Notes: generated by a model not told the origin, from the letters alone. Positions 7,994 through 17,882 are shown, counted from the stretch's first letter. The stretch: DNA of 64,000 bases from Cytobacillus horneckiae (GCF_002835735.1 NZ_PISD01000002.1:1-64000); one strand, 5' to 3'. Numbers and translations are program-made.

Positions 7994-8848
7994 TTATTTA
8001 AAACAATTTATATGCTTTACTGCAAATTCCTCGAAACTTCGTGGTTGTTTTCCTGTTAACTTAGTAAAATCCGTTGTTACCGCTTTTGCTGTCCCCATAC
8101 AAGTCATAAAATACAGAGCCACTGTTACATTCACATAAGCTTTATCGAGACCTCGATTCTTTATATAATAATTTCTGTATTTTAAATAGCTTGGCTTCAT
8201 ATATGTGATTTTTCTTCCTGTTACCTTTGAAAGAATATCCGCTATTTGAAAATAATCAAGTGCTTTCGATCCAGTAATGGTATGTGCTGTATTCTGATAT
8301 TTTTCCGGACTGTGTAATAAAGTTGCTATAGAAAGTCCAATATCTTCTGCATCAATAAAACTCGTCTTGCTATTCCCAGCTGGTACGAAAACTTGATTCT
8401 TTTCTTTTATCTCAACCGAATGAATACCTGATATATTTTGCATAAAAAAGCCCGGACGAATATGTGCATAAGGAATACCTGCCGACTCTATATACTTCTC
8501 TATTTTATGGTGTGGGGGAATTGTATTTTTCTCAACACCCATTAGAGATAAGAAAGATACTAATCGAATGCCACATTGTTTCATTGCATCAATAAATGGA
8601 AATAAATCCTCTGGTTTACCTAGATGTGGTGGACGCATCAAAAATACTCGGTCTACACCATTAAGCGCCTTTAAATAAGTAGTAGAATCTGTAAAATCTA
8701 ATAACGCTTTATCAACAGTCTCTCCAAATAAGGATTGAAGTTTCACTAAATCTGTGCCAGTAGCAACTACTTGTTCACCCATTTTTAACAGTTCATTTGT
8801 TACATATCTTCCTACATTACCAGAAGCACCCGTTACTAATACTTTCAT
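7994..8848 (-). CDS. NmrA-like NAD(P)-binding SDR family oxidoreductase
   Basis: A 284-residue atypical short-chain dehydrogenase/NmrA-like protein. The N-terminal VTGASGNVGRYV (residues 5-16) is the GxxGxxG nucleotide-binding loop; there is no YxxxK catalytic pair at the usual place, typical of NmrA/quinone-reductase-like members. HIRPGFFMQNI and the C-terminal substrate region are also characteristic. ATG at 8848 is chosen because GTGAGGG lies 7 bases upstream. It lies 31 bases downstream of a TetR regulator in the same direction, so the regulator probably controls this operon. Substrate unknown. Confidence 0.82.
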   Translation of the reverse strand: MKVLVTGASGNVGRYVTNELLKMGEQVVATGTDLVKLQSLFGETVDKALLDFTDSTTYLKALNGVDRVFLMRPPHLGKPEDLFPFIDAMKQCGIRLVSFLSLMGVEKNTIPPHHKIEKYIESAGIPYAHIRPGFFMQNISGIHSVEIKEKNQVFVPAGNSKTSFIDAEDIGLSIATLLHSPEKYQNTAHTITGSKALDYFQIADILSKVTGRKITYMKPSYLKYRNYYIKNRGLDKAYVNVTVALYFMTCMGTAKAVTTDFTKLTGKQPRSFEEFAVKHINCFK

Positions 8849-8879
8849 AAATAATCCCTCACTAATAATCATAATGAAA

Positions 8880-9452
8880 TTATTGCTGCAAAAGCATTGG
8901 AATTTGGTCAGCGACTAATAATAAAGGCTCAGCATCCCCACTTGTAAAAGAAATTAAGAATGCTCCTTCAATCATCAGATTGATTACAATTCCTAATTCT
9001 CGCGCCTTTTCTTCCTTGAAATTTGCTTGAAGTAATTTTTGTGTGAATTGATCTTGAAAATCATTATATGCTGCTTGGCACACTTTTCTCAAAGGCTCAC
9101 TAATTAAGGATGTTTCTAATGCAACAGCAGCTATCGGAACCCCTTCAATTCTTAATTTTTTTTGAAAAAATTCAGCCATTTCAAAAATTAAAGATTGAAT
9201 GGATTTAACAGGATCATCTTCTTTTTCAAGACTTTCCTTGATTTTATTTTTGATAAAATGTGCCGTTAAATTAACAGATTCAATAGCTAATTGTTCTTTT
9301 CCATCTGGAAAGTAATAGTATAATGAGCCTTTAGGGGACTGACTTTCTTCGATAATTTGCTTTACTCCAGTCCCATGATAGCCTTGTAGCTGAAAGAGGC
9401 GAGAAGCTGTTTTCACTAATTTTTCCTTAGAATTCTCTTTATTACCCATCAT
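8880..9452 (-). CDS. TetR family transcriptional regulator (LmrA/YxaF-like)
   Basis: The 190-residue protein has the N-terminal TetR helix-turn-helix (LVKTASRLFQLQGYHGTGVK, then GSLYYYFPDGKEQL, residues about 12-60). The FPDGKEQL variant of the recognition region is typical of the LmrA/YxaF subgroup, which responds to small aromatic or drug-like ligands. The C-terminal ligand domain ends in SFTSGDAEPL. A GAGGTGA site precedes the ATG. It is cotranscribed with the downstream oxidoreductase and probably autoregulated; no clear palindromic operator was identified. Confidence 0.88.
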   Translation of the reverse strand: MMGNKENSKEKLVKTASRLFQLQGYHGTGVKQIIEESQSPKGSLYYYFPDGKEQLAIESVNLTAHFIKNKIKESLEKEDDPVKSIQSLIFEMAEFFQKKLRIEGVPIAAVALETSLISEPLRKVCQAAYNDFQDQFTQKLLQANFKEEKARELGIVINLMIEGAFLISFTSGDAEPLLLVADQIPMLLQQ

Positions 9453-9692
9453 TCAATCACCTCAAAATTATAACGAAGGGTCAATATAATATTAAATGAT
9501 AATTTTAATTCTGTAAATTTTTTCTAATAAATACCATTCTTTTCAACATAAAAATTTAATAAGTTAACTTGAAAGGTAATATTTGCACACGATAAATGAA
9601 AAACAAACAAAAAAGAACGCTTAGAGTGACCTATATAGAAGCGGCATTCTCCTTTGTGCTAATTCCTTTTTCCAGATATGACAGATTGCACT

Positions 9693-9722
9693 AAAAAAAA
9701 AGCGATGTATAAACATCATCGC
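9693..9722 (-). terminator. Terminator of the hom-thrC-thrB operon
   Basis: On the minus strand GCGATG pairs with CATCGC around a 9-base loop and is followed by nine T residues, 5 bases after the thrB stop. Confidence 0.85.
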
Positions 9723-9726
9723 CTCT

Positions 9727-10644
9727 TCAATTGGCTACATTCAATTTTTTAGTAACTCGACTTCCTGCCTGGTCAATTTGCAGGCAAGTAAACGCTATAT
9801 GAGGTAACTCAGCGGCAAGTCCTTCTGCAACTGCTTGGCCTGAACCAGGCTTAGCCAGGCAAAGTACTGTTGGGCCTGCGCCGCTCAAGGCCACGCCAAA
9901 TGCACCATATGTTAATGCACGGTTTTCTACTTGTTCAAGCTCTGGCACAATACTTCTGCGATAAGGCTGATGAAACAAATCCTGCATCATCATTTTTCCT
10001 GCTAATTCATAATTTCCAGTTAATAAAGAAGCAATTAGCACATTCCCCTTTGCTCCAGCCTGAACGGCACTTTTAAAGGACAGTACTTCTGGAAGCACCC
10101 CTCTCGAGTGTTCTGTCAATAGCTCTGTTTGAGGGATACATGCAACAATATCGACATTTAACCCGTAAAAAGAAATGGCATCCACTTCGTTTTCTGCTTG
10201 ACTGCCAATAATGAGGCCGCCCATTAAGGAGGCGCCGACATTATCAGGATGGCCTTCGACTTCGGAACCGAGACGAAGCTTCTCTTCCTTAGGTAGGTTA
10301 AGCTCACACAATGAATCAGCAAGCTCGATTCCCGCAATAATCGCTGCTGCACTTGACCCTAGGCCGCGGGCAATGGGAATATCGCTATCAATTATTATTT
10401 GACACGGAGGCACTTGTGCATTGTATTTCCTCGCTGTCTCCTGAGCGATTTGGACAATGAAATTTGTATCATTGGCTGGAAAAACTTTCAGCGATTCTGC
10501 AAGAGGAATTACTTCCCAATGATCTTGCTTTGTTACTTCCATACGTAAATATAAATTTAAAGCTAATCCAACCGAATCAAATCCCGGCCCAAGATTAGCT
10601 GTACTTGCTGGAACTTCAATGATGAGCATTTCGCCATCACTCAT
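9727..10644 (-). CDS. thrB: Homoserine kinase
   Basis: Homoserine kinase (GHMP kinase family) phosphorylates L-homoserine with ATP in threonine synthesis. The 305-residue protein shows [15 protein letters not shown] near the N-terminus, the GHMP ATP-loop [11 protein letters not shown] (residues 91-101) and the C-terminal [11 protein letters not shown] motif. It is last in hom-thrC-thrB; its ATG overlaps the thrC stop by 4 bases (ATGA), with AAAGGAG 10 bases upstream. The gene order matches B. subtilis. Confidence 0.97.
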   Translation of the reverse strand: MSDGEMLIIEVPASTANLGPGFDSVGLALNLYLRMEVTKQDHWEVIPLAESLKVFPANDTNFIVQIAQETARKYNAQVPPCQIIIDSDIPIARGLGSSAAAIIAGIELADSLCELNLPKEEKLRLGSEVEGHPDNVGASLMGGLIIGSQAENEVDAISFYGLNVDIVACIPQTELLTEHSRGVLPEVLSFKSAVQAGAKGNVLIASLLTGNYELAGKMMMQDLFHQPYRRSIVPELEQVENRALTYGAFGVALSGAGPTVLCLAKPGSGQAVAEGLAAELPHIAFTCLQIDQAGSRVTKKLNVAN

Positions 10645-11702
10645 GCATGGACAACTCCTTTAATATGACGAGCAACTGCTTTTTCGTCATTTGGCAATTG
10701 AACTGGTTTAATCGGGCTGCAATCAATCGCAGTATTAGGATCTTTTAGCCCATTTCCTGTAAGAACCGCCACCACTCTTGTTTTATGTTTAATCTCTCCG
10801 TTTCGCAGTTGCTTATATACACCTGCAAGCGACGCACATGATGCTGGTTCAGCAAAAATACCTTCTGTTGATGCCAGCTTTCTATACATGCATAGAATTT
10901 CTTCATCACTTACTTCATCAATCTTCCCTTTTGATTCATTTACTGCATTCACTGCCAAATCCCAGCTAGCCGGATTCCCGATACGAATGGCGGTCGCGAC
11001 AGTTTCTGGATTTTCGAATACGCGATTATGGACAATCGCAGCTGCACCCTCAGCTTCAAAACCATGCATTTTTGGCAACCCTGTTCCTTTTGCTTCATGG
11101 TACTCTTTAAAGCCTTTCCAATATGCACTAATATTGCCTGCATTCCCAACCGGCAAAGCAAGAATATCCGGTGCACCGCCTAGCTGATCACACACTTCAA
11201 ATGCAGCCGTTTTCTGTCCTTCAAGACGATATGGATTCACTGAGTTCACAAGTGTAATCAGTTCAGTTTCACTAATTTTCCTTACCATCGCTAACGCTTG
11301 GTCAAAGTTTCCTTCTATCGAAACAACCTCCGCACCATACATAACAGCTTGTGCGAGCTTTCCCATCGCAATTTTCCCTTCAGGAATAACAACTACGCAT
11401 CTTAATCCAGCTCTTGCTGCATAAGCTGCAGCTGCAGCGGATGTATTTCCAGTCGAAGCGCAGATAATCGCATCACTGCCTTCCTCCTTCGCTTTTGCAA
11501 CAGCCATAACCATCCCTCTATCCTTAAAAGAACCTGTCGGATTGGCACCTTCTGTTTTTACATAAAGATCAATTCCCCAATCCCTTGAAAGCTTATCAAG
11601 GCGAATTAAAGGTGTATTTCCTTCATTTAATGTAACCATCGGCGTATTTTCATTTATAGGTAAGAAATCTCTATATGTTTTTATTAAGCCTTCCCATCTC
11701 AT
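10641..11702 (-). CDS. thrC: Threonine synthase
   Basis: PLP enzyme converting O-phospho-L-homoserine to L-threonine and phosphate. The 353-residue protein carries the PLP lysine K60 in [11 protein letters not shown], the phosphate-binding loop (LPVGNAGNI) and the family's ASTGNTSA segment. Length is normal for the Bacillus short form. The ATG overlaps the hom stop by 4 bases and its stop overlaps thrB, so all three genes are translationally coupled. Confidence 0.97.
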   Translation of the reverse strand: MRWEGLIKTYRDFLPINENTPMVTLNEGNTPLIRLDKLSRDWGIDLYVKTEGANPTGSFKDRGMVMAVAKAKEEGSDAIICASTGNTSAAAAAYAARAGLRCVVVIPEGKIAMGKLAQAVMYGAEVVSIEGNFDQALAMVRKISETELITLVNSVNPYRLEGQKTAAFEVCDQLGGAPDILALPVGNAGNISAYWKGFKEYHEAKGTGLPKMHGFEAEGAAAIVHNRVFENPETVATAIRIGNPASWDLAVNAVNESKGKIDEVSDEEILCMYRKLASTEGIFAEPASCASLAGVYKQLRNGEIKHKTRVVAVLTGNGLKDPNTAIDCSPIKPVQLPNDEKAVARHIKGVVHA

Positions 11703-12997
11703 CGCTTTGCTCCTCCTTCAACACGATACGAGCTTTTAACATCTTTTACTGCTTGTAAATCTCTTAAGCTAATTAAAATATTTTCATAGTCTTCAAGTGA
11801 GGCTTGATGTGTAACTAACACAATTTCAGCTAGCTCCCTTTCCTTTACCGGAACTTGAAGGATTTTTTCAAAGCTGACATGATGATCTGAGAATATGTTA
11901 GTAATATTGGAAAATACGCCTACTTCATCGCTAACATGCAAACGCAAAAAATATTTAGAAAAAATTTCATTATCATCTTTGAGCATTTTTTCGTATTGTG
12001 GGGTCGCTGCGCTCTTACCGTTTACCCCGAGACGCATATTTTTCATTACACCAACAAGGTCGGACACTACAGCTGTAGCTGTTGGAAGACTGCCTGCCCC
12101 CGGCCCGTAAAACATTGTTTCTCCCACTGCTTCTCCATATACATAAACGGCATTGTATTCATCTTGGACACCTGCAAGGGGATGAGCTTCCGCTAATAAT
12201 GTCGGCTGGACACTAACTTCAACTTTTTCGCCATCTCTATGAGCAATACCGATGAGCTTCATTGTATATCCAAGCTGTTCTGCATATTGTAAGTCCTCTT
12301 CTGTAATTTCAGTTATTCCTTTTACTTTTACATCATCTAAATCAATGTTCATCGAGAAGCCTAAAGTAGACAGTATGGCCATTTTTCTAGCTGCATCCAA
12401 GCCTTCGACATCGGCTGTCGGATCACTTTCCGCATATCCAAGCTCCTGTGCTTCTTTTAGCACATTCTCGTATGCACTGCCTTCCTTGCTCATTTTTGAT
12501 AAGATAAAGTTCGTTGTGCCATTCACAATTCCCATCATTTTTGTAATGCGATCAGACGCAAGACCGTCTACTAGACCTCTAAGAATCGGAATGCCTCCAG
12601 CAACGCTTGCTTCATAGAATAAGTCACAGCCATTTGCAGAGGCTGCAAGCAATAGCTCCGGTCCATAAACAGCCATTAAATCCTTATTTGCTGTAACAAT
12701 ATGCTTATGATTTTCAATCGCTGTCTGCAAATAGCCTCTTGTCTCTTCAAGTCCACCCATTACCTCTATCACTATATTAATTTCTGGATTTTTTATAATA
12801 TCATCAGGGTTCGTCGTTAAAATATTGGAATCCACCTCAACCGCACGTTCTTTATCTATATTTTTAACAAGAACTTTACTAACATGAACAGGGCAGCCTA
12901 CTTGATGCATAAGCTTATCCTGGTGATTTTCAATAATCTTCACTACTCCAGAACCTACTGTGCCTAAACCTAATAAACCGATCGAGATTGCTTCCAC
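11699..12997 (-). CDS. hom: Homoserine dehydrogenase
   Basis: NAD(P)-dependent reduction of aspartate semialdehyde to homoserine, the branch point to threonine and methionine. The 432-residue protein has the Rossmann loop [14 protein letters not shown] near residue 5-18, the catalytic region ([20 protein letters not shown]) and a C-terminal ACT domain (about 355-425) for feedback control. GTG at 12997 is preferred because AAGGGGGA lies 7 bases upstream and the protein then begins as in B. subtilis; the frame stays open 24 codons further but without a site. First gene of the threonine operon. Confidence 0.96.
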   Translation of the reverse strand: MEAISIGLLGLGTVGSGVVKIIENHQDKLMHQVGCPVHVSKVLVKNIDKERAVEVDSNILTTNPDDIIKNPEINIVIEVMGGLEETRGYLQTAIENHKHIVTANKDLMAVYGPELLLAASANGCDLFYEASVAGGIPILRGLVDGLASDRITKMMGIVNGTTNFILSKMSKEGSAYENVLKEAQELGYAESDPTADVEGLDAARKMAILSTLGFSMNIDLDDVKVKGITEITEEDLQYAEQLGYTMKLIGIAHRDGEKVEVSVQPTLLAEAHPLAGVQDEYNAVYVYGEAVGETMFYGPGAGSLPTATAVVSDLVGVMKNMRLGVNGKSAATPQYEKMLKDDNEIFSKYFLRLHVSDEVGVFSNITNIFSDHHVSFEKILQVPVKERELAEIVLVTHQASLEDYENILISLRDLQAVKDVKSSYRVEGGAKR

Positions 12998-13167
12998 TAT
13001 CTGTTCCCCCTTAAACTGTTCTCTTGAAAAGTACATTTGTTTTTGTATAGTAGACATTATAGTCCTCATTTAATCGTTTTACAATAGGTAAGAAGAGATT
13101 TTTTAATTTTTAAAAGAAAACAATCTTTAAAACACAAAGATAAAATAAGGAATGAATTGTAGAAGAC

Positions 13168-13203
13168 AAAAAAGGCTCGTTGATTTAGAAACATCAACAA
13201 GCC
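13168..13203 (-). terminator. Terminator of the 2-hydroxyacid dehydrogenase gene
   Basis: Minus-strand stem GGCTTGTTGAT/ATCAACGAGCC with one G-U pair, followed by TTTTTTG; 8 bases past the stop. Confidence 0.85.
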
Positions 13204-13210
13204 CTCTTTA

Positions 13211-14173
13211 TTAAAATACTGGTGTTATCGCTTTCTTGTTTGAAAGCACAGCCTCTATATTTTCTACACATAATTTCATCATTTTATTTCGTGTTTCACC
13301 TGTTGCGCTGCCAATATGCGGCATAGCTACAACCTGCTTTAGCTTCAGCAGCGGGTGATCAGCATCAATTGGTTCATTTACAAATACGTCTAAGCCAGCA
13401 CCAGCAATTTCGCCGCTCACCAAAGCATCATATAAATCCTTCTCATTGACAACCGGACCCCGAGAAGCATTAACAAAGACAGCTGTTTGCTTCATTTTCT
13501 TAAACGCTTCCCTTGTGAACATGTCTTTTGTTTCTTCAGTCAATGGCGTAAGGCAAACAATAAAGTCGGACTGTGCCAGCAGCTCATCAAAATCTACATA
13601 CTTTGCTCCAAGTTCATCTTCTGCATCCTGTTTTCTTGAACGATTATAGTAGAGAATATTCATATCAAACCCGGTTGCTCTTTTGGCAACAACTTTTCCT
13701 ATACTTCCCATCCCAACAATTCCGATCGTTTTCCGATGGACATCATGGCCAGCTAGCAAAAGTGGACTCCAGCTTTTCCAATCACCATTCTTTACATATT
13801 CGGAAGCCTCAATCATTCTTCTCGCCGTTGCAAGTAATAATGCAAATGCCAGGTCAGCGGTAGATTCGGTCAATACATCAGGTGTATTAGTAATTGTAAT
13901 TCCTAAATCCTTTGCGGAGGAAATATCCACATTATCATATCCAACTGCCATATTCGCAACAATTTTTAATTTATTTCCTGCTGTTAGAAGCTCTTTATTC
14001 ACGTTTTCAGAAAGCGTAGTTAATAGCGCATCTGCATCCTTTACTTCTTTGACAAGCTCTTCATAAGGAATGGGCCTATCCTCTTTATCCCACATCTTTA
14101 CATCGTAGTTCTCTTTAAGTGGAGCAATTACTTCATCAGGCAGCTTTCTTGAAATGAAAATTCTTTGCGTCAT
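13211..14173 (-). CDS. D-isomer 2-hydroxyacid dehydrogenase (glyoxylate/hydroxypyruvate reductase type)
   Basis: A 320-residue NAD(P)-dependent 2-hydroxyacid dehydrogenase. The cofactor loop GIVGMGSIGKVV is near residue 150-161, the catalytic Arg is in NASRGPVVN (about 236) and the catalytic His in MPHIGSATG (about 285). It lacks the ACT domain of SerA, and the sequence type (VGYDNVDI, LTESTADLAFALLL) is that of glyoxylate/hydroxypyruvate reductases such as B. subtilis YvcT. It stands between hom and yutH, with its own terminator. The natural substrate cannot be fixed by reading. Confidence 0.88.
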   Translation of the reverse strand: MTQRIFISRKLPDEVIAPLKENYDVKMWDKEDRPIPYEELVKEVKDADALLTTLSENVNKELLTAGNKLKIVANMAVGYDNVDISSAKDLGITITNTPDVLTESTADLAFALLLATARRMIEASEYVKNGDWKSWSPLLLAGHDVHRKTIGIVGMGSIGKVVAKRATGFDMNILYYNRSRKQDAEDELGAKYVDFDELLAQSDFIVCLTPLTEETKDMFTREAFKKMKQTAVFVNASRGPVVNEKDLYDALVSGEIAGAGLDVFVNEPIDADHPLLKLKQVVAMPHIGSATGETRNKMMKLCVENIEAVLSNKKAITPVF

Positions 14174-14232
14174 CGTAATGTCACTTCCCCATTTTTCTTT
14201 TAATTATAGGGAATATTTCCAATGATAGAAAG

Positions 14233-15252
14233 TTATTTACTTGTTAGCCACTCCGGCATCGGAATACTCCATTGCTGTATAGGAAGAGGTCTATCGGCTA
14301 GGTCGAAAAACTGGCTAAGAAACTTTTCGTAATCCCCTGACTGCTGAAGATATTTTTCTAATTTTTCCTTCAAAAAATTTCGATGCTGCTCTGAGGATGT
14401 TCCATAATAGTTTTCTACACATTCAAAATAATGCAGCGGAAATAAAATTCTCGCGTAATAAAGCCGCCATGAAAAAGGAGATAATGGTGTAATGGATTCA
14501 TATTCCTTAATGAATTGTCTTAAATCCGGTTCATATGTTTTTATATTGCTAAAATATTTTTCTCTTGTCCATTCTGCTAAATCTCTTGTCGCATGGTCAA
14601 AAACCCAATCAAACGGGTTTTTAATATAGTATTGCTCCCCCCAGCTGTTCATTAAAAACCGCTCATGACAAACCGTGCCGCTATCATTCATTAACGGTTC
14701 CTCATCAAATTCAGTATCAACTATATATTGTATTGCATTTTCAGCTAACCCCATATAGTATGGAAAGGATTCTAAAAACAAACGATCAAAATCATTTTCG
14801 CCATCAAATTGAAACAGCATATCATTCCATACTCTTTCCATTTGATCAAGACGCGTTTCCCAAAGCTGTTTCCATTGTCCAATCCGACTCGTTTTTTCCA
14901 CTGAAAACGAGACGCCTCTGCCGCGAAAATGAAATTTAGCAAGTTTCCTGCCAAATAGCCCGTTTTTCCGCGGCTGCAGACGGTCATTGCCCAGCACGGC
15001 ATAGCGTGCATCTTCCCATTCACTGTAAGGCGTTCCTTCTGTCGTCTTTTTAAAGCCAGCAATATTCCGATCACCGCTCAATTTCAAATGCTCTGCAATT
15101 TGGTCCAACTCTACAAGTTCTTCTTCGCCCATATGACTGGCAGGAACTAAAATGTATACTTCATTTTGTGATTTACAAGCATTATATTTTTCAATCCTAA
15201 ATTCTTCATCAGCTTGTATCCCGTATTTCTCCTTCAATAATCTTATTAACAT
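14233..15252 (-). CDS. yutH: Spore coat protein YutH (kinase-like fold, CotS-related)
   Basis: The 339-residue protein matches the YutH family, spore-coat-associated proteins related to aminoglycoside-phosphotransferase-like CotS proteins. FDWVFDHATRDLAEWTRE near residue 215 occupies the place of the kinase catalytic segment but lacks the usual HxDxxxxN set, so catalysis is doubtful. ATG at 15252 follows GGAGGGG with 6-base spacing; a GTG one codon earlier is also possible. Position next to yutG is conserved with B. subtilis. It is expected to be expressed in the mother cell during sporulation. Confidence 0.85.
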   Translation of the reverse strand: MLIRLLKEKYGIQADEEFRIEKYNACKSQNEVYILVPASHMGEEELVELDQIAEHLKLSGDRNIAGFKKTTEGTPYSEWEDARYAVLGNDRLQPRKNGLFGRKLAKFHFRGRGVSFSVEKTSRIGQWKQLWETRLDQMERVWNDMLFQFDGENDFDRLFLESFPYYMGLAENAIQYIVDTEFDEEPLMNDSGTVCHERFLMNSWGEQYYIKNPFDWVFDHATRDLAEWTREKYFSNIKTYEPDLRQFIKEYESITPLSPFSWRLYYARILFPLHYFECVENYYGTSSEQHRNFLKEKLEKYLQQSGDYEKFLSQFFDLADRPLPIQQWSIPMPEWLTSK

Positions 15253-15428
15253 CACTTACCCCTCCCTCATCAAACCTCTTATAAAAATATATATGAAAAG
15301 AAAGTTTTAAACTTGTTGATTTTCTTTTATGAGGATATGATGGAATGAAAGTTCGCAAGCTATACTTAACATCATATAGTGTAAAGAGCAGAAAAAATGG
15401 CTGAATCTTATAGAGAAAAGGTGAGTAC

Positions 15429-15929
15429 ATGAGCGAAGAAAAAGCAGTTAATTTAACAGAACAAACCGCACGTAGATGGCTACAAGAAAGAGGCGTTGAA
15501 ATTCGCGATATTGCTGATTTAGTATATTTTCTCCAAGAAAAATATCATCAAGATTTAAAAATCGAAGTATGCATAGAGAACGTCGAACGCGTTTTATCAA
15601 AACGGGAAGTTCAAAACGCAATTTTAACGGGGATACAACTGGACATTCTTGCAGAAGAAAAGAAATTGCTTGAGCCTCTACAAACAATAATAGAAGTTGA
15701 TGAAGGCCTATACGGGGTCGACGAGGTACTCGCTTTATCTATCGTGAATGTATATGGATCCATCGGATTAACTAACTTTGGTTATGTAGATAAACTTAAA
15801 CCGGGAATTTTAAAAGCATTAAATGATAAAAATTCAGATAGATGCCACACCTTTCTAGACGATATTGTTGGAGCAATCGCTGCCGCTGCTTCCAGCCGAT
15901 TGGCCCATAGAGCAAATAATACAAAGTAA
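15429..15929 (+). CDS. yutG: Phosphatidylglycerophosphatase A-like protein (YutG)
   Basis: A 166-residue PgpA-related protein. Residues about 85-150 hold the PgpA-type pattern (EVDEGLYGVDEVLALSIVN, GYVDKLKPGIL, FLDDIVGAIAAA). Unlike E. coli PgpA it has no clear multi-pass hydrophobic region, as in other Firmicute YutG proteins. PgpA dephosphorylates phosphatidylglycerophosphate; activity of YutG-type homologues is less certain. The start follows AAAAGGTGAG. It is read opposite to yutH, with both promoters in the intervening about 175 bp. Confidence 0.86.
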   Translation: MSEEKAVNLTEQTARRWLQERGVEIRDIADLVYFLQEKYHQDLKIEVCIENVERVLSKREVQNAILTGIQLDILAEEKKLLEPLQTIIEVDEGLYGVDEVLALSIVNVYGSIGLTNFGYVDKLKPGILKALNDKNSDRCHTFLDDIVGAIAAAASSRLAHRANNTK

Positions 15930-15974
15930 ACTTTAAATCATAGTGTTGAGAAATTATAATAAGAACATTTAATT

Positions 15975-16035
15975 GGATTAGCTCCTGCGGGAGTAGCGTA
16001 GCGACGAGAGGGCTTTTGCGCGCGTCAAGTATAAT
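15975..16035. repeat. GC-rich interspersed-repeat-like patch
   Basis: The AT-rich gap between yutG and yutF contains an abrupt GC-rich patch (GCTCCTGCGGGAGTAGCG, CGACGAG, GCGCGCG). Its composition and the words CTCCTGC/AGCGTAGCG resemble parts of the palindromic element at 26.9-27.2 kb. It is probably a fragment of a dispersed Bacillus repeat; no complete ends are visible. Confidence 0.4.
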
Positions 16036-16055
16036 CTCTAAATTTCCTACTAGCT

Positions 16056-16097
16056 AAAAAAGGCAAACCACAGATAAACCTGCGATTTGCCTTTTTA
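16056..16097. terminator. Bidirectional terminator between yutG and yutF
   Basis: AAAAAAGGCAAACCACAG pairs imperfectly with CCTGCGATTTGCCTTTTT; A and T runs on both outer sides suit either direction. It starts 3 bases past the yutF stop on the minus strand. Confidence 0.8.
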
Positions 16098-16099
16098 TT

Positions 16100-16867
16100 T
16101 TATTTAAATTTCCATTGATCAAGGGAATCGACAATATAGGTTGGCTTTTGCTCGTAACCTTCCAGCAATTCCTTCGTTGTCACTCCCGTATGAACGAGAA
16201 GCGTGTCCAGTCCTGCATTCATTCCCGCCATTATATCTGTATCATAATTATCTCCAACCATCAATGTTTCTTCTTTCGCAGTACCTATAACTTTCAATGC
16301 CTGCTCCATGATAATTGATTCAGGTTTGCCAATGAATATTGGCGCTGTTTGCGTTGAGACAGTGATGACAGAGGTCAGCGAACCATTCCCTGGCAAAAGC
16401 CCTCTTTCAGTAGGGAGGGCAATATCCCCATTCGTTGAAATAAATGTTGCACCATTTCGAACCGCGAGACAAGCCTTGGCTAGTTTTTCATAAGTAATTT
16501 CCCGGTCAATGCCAACGACTACATAATCAGCATTTTCCTCCACAATGGAAAAATGCTTTTCTTTCAAAGCTGATTGGATACCTTCTTCTCCAATCACATA
16601 CACAGTCGCATTTTCTTTTTGCTCATATATATAATTAGCTGTTGCCATACTCGTCGTAAACACTTGTTCTTCTCTTGCAGCAATTCCAAATTTCTGTAAT
16701 TTATCTGCTACCTGCTTTGGTGTTCTGGAAGAATTATTTGTGACAAAAAGATAAGGGATTTCTCGAGCAATCAATTGATTAATAAAATCGACTGCTTCAG
16801 CTATTAATTCCGTTCCTTTATACATTGTTCCGTCTAAATCAATTAAATAACCTTTATATTGAGTCAC
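16100..16867 (-). CDS. yutF: HAD-superfamily phosphatase, NagD-like (YutF, TIGR01457 type)
   Basis: A 255-residue class IIA HAD hydrolase. Motif I is YLIDLDGTMYKG (nucleophile D10, acid D12), motif II lies in FVTNNSSRTPKQ, and motif IV in MVGDNYDTDIMAG near residue 206. These are Mg-dependent cytoplasmic phosphatases, probably acting on nucleotides or sugar phosphates. GTG at 16867 is preferred: AGGAGGT lies 5 bases upstream and the protein then begins TQYKGYLIDL like its relatives. It is downstream of yutE with a 16-base gap, a likely operon. Confidence 0.92.
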   Translation of the reverse strand: MTQYKGYLIDLDGTMYKGTELIAEAVDFINQLIAREIPYLFVTNNSSRTPKQVADKLQKFGIAAREEQVFTTSMATANYIYEQKENATVYVIGEEGIQSALKEKHFSIVEENADYVVVGIDREITYEKLAKACLAVRNGATFISTNGDIALPTERGLLPGNGSLTSVITVSTQTAPIFIGKPESIIMEQALKVIGTAKEETLMVGDNYDTDIMAGMNAGLDTLLVHTGVTTKELLEGYEQKPTYIVDSLDQWKFK

Positions 16868-16883
16868 GTGAAACCTCCTGAGT

Positions 16884-17321
16884 TTAATTTCTAAAAGCTG
16901 ACACAGGACCAAGCTCTTTCGTTAAGTAATCTCTTACATGCGTTGGGAATTTTTTTAACAATGGCAGTTGAGCCTTAAAAAGGTCATTCAGTTCACTATG
17001 ATTAATTCCTGTATAACTTTGTACAAGCTGTTTGCGGAATTCAATGACTTTCTTAAAGTTAACACTCATTTCTTGATTAATTACTTTTTCATCATCAAGA
17101 ATATCGATAATATCTTCATAACTGCCAGGATCTCTCATAATAAAACCATCTATCATCGCATTTCCTACATCCAAAATGGATTCAATTACCATTTGTCCAA
17201 TACGCTCAAGCGCCATATTTTCAATCGGCGTTTCAAACGTTTCCTGTTGTTCTAAAAGGGTCAGCTGCTGTTCTAAATAAACTAATGTTTCTTCAATCTT
17301 TTCACGATCAACAAAATACAT
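16884..17321 (-). CDS. yutE: YutE family protein (DUF86, HepT-like)
   Basis: A 145-residue all-helical DUF86/HepT-like protein. In HepT toxins the RNase motif is R-x4-H-x-Y; here the corresponding sequence is RKQLVQSY, with Arg and Tyr kept but Gln in place of His. There is no adjacent nucleotidyltransferase (MntA) antitoxin. This is the same state as B. subtilis YutE, so it is more likely a domesticated housekeeping relative than an active toxin. Gene order with yutF is conserved. AAAGGTGAGA precedes the ATG. Confidence 0.88.
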   Translation of the reverse strand: MYFVDREKIEETLVYLEQQLTLLEQQETFETPIENMALERIGQMVIESILDVGNAMIDGFIMRDPGSYEDIIDILDDEKVINQEMSVNFKKVIEFRKQLVQSYTGINHSELNDLFKAQLPLLKKFPTHVRDYLTKELGPVSAFRN

Positions 17322-17527
17322 CTATCTCACCTTTCCCATTTACAATCCATTATGTATCCTTTACTATTGTATCTCATTCATGCCCGGGGTGAAAGTTTGT
17401 TTAGAAAAACTTAACTTCGGTTCAAGAACATATTTAACCACTTACTTATTAGGCAAAAAATTATTTTGCTGTCGATTTGATTTTGATAAGATAGAGGAAG
17501 CAGTTTACGTTGAAAGGGGCAAAAACG

Positions 17528-17794
17528 ATGAGTGAAAGATTTTTCTTATACGATGATTTAGAAGACACGAAAACACGGTTCGTCAGCTTTATGGGGGACA
17601 ATCAGCGATTTGACCTTGCACTTATTCGTTCAGATCGCTATTATGGCAAGCAGCTTGTACTAGATATTCAAGGGAGCCGCTTTGCAATCATTGGCACTGA
17701 CGACCTTGATGAAGAAGGATATTTAGAGCATGTTTTCCAACTGGAAGAAGAGGATGCCGCTGAGCTACGTTCATTCCTGTATGAGGTCATTTAA
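17528..17794 (+). CDS. DUF3055 family protein
   Basis: An 88-residue cytoplasmic protein beginning SERFFLYDDLEDTKTRFVSF, the signature I associate with the DUF3055 family of Bacilli. It is rich in acidic residues and has no membrane segment or cysteine. ATG at 17528 follows AAAGGGGC with 7-base spacing; an upstream in-frame TTG at 17510 overlaps that site. A strong terminator follows. Function unknown. Confidence 0.82.
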   Translation: MSERFFLYDDLEDTKTRFVSFMGDNQRFDLALIRSDRYYGKQLVLDIQGSRFAIIGTDDLDEEGYLEHVFQLEEEDAAELRSFLYEVI

Positions 17795-17830
17795 CAGGAT
17801 AAATATGATACTGACTGCAAATAGTAAAAA

Positions 17831-17858
17831 GAGAGCCTAATCATCGGCTCTCTTTTTT
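17831..17858 (+). terminator. Terminator after the DUF3055 gene
   Basis: GAGAGCC/GGCTCTC stem with 8-base loop and TTTTTT. Confidence 0.88.
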
Positions 17859-17882
17859 AAATGATAAAAGGAGTGACCGCTA

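Noticed and set aside
13070-13167. T-box or other riboswitch upstream of hom
   Set aside because: The leader is short and AT-rich; no T-box core (AGGGTGGNACCGCG) or other riboswitch block found.
16884-17321. HepT/MntA toxin-antitoxin system
   Set aside because: No MntA partner, catalytic His replaced, and conserved housekeeping position as in B. subtilis.
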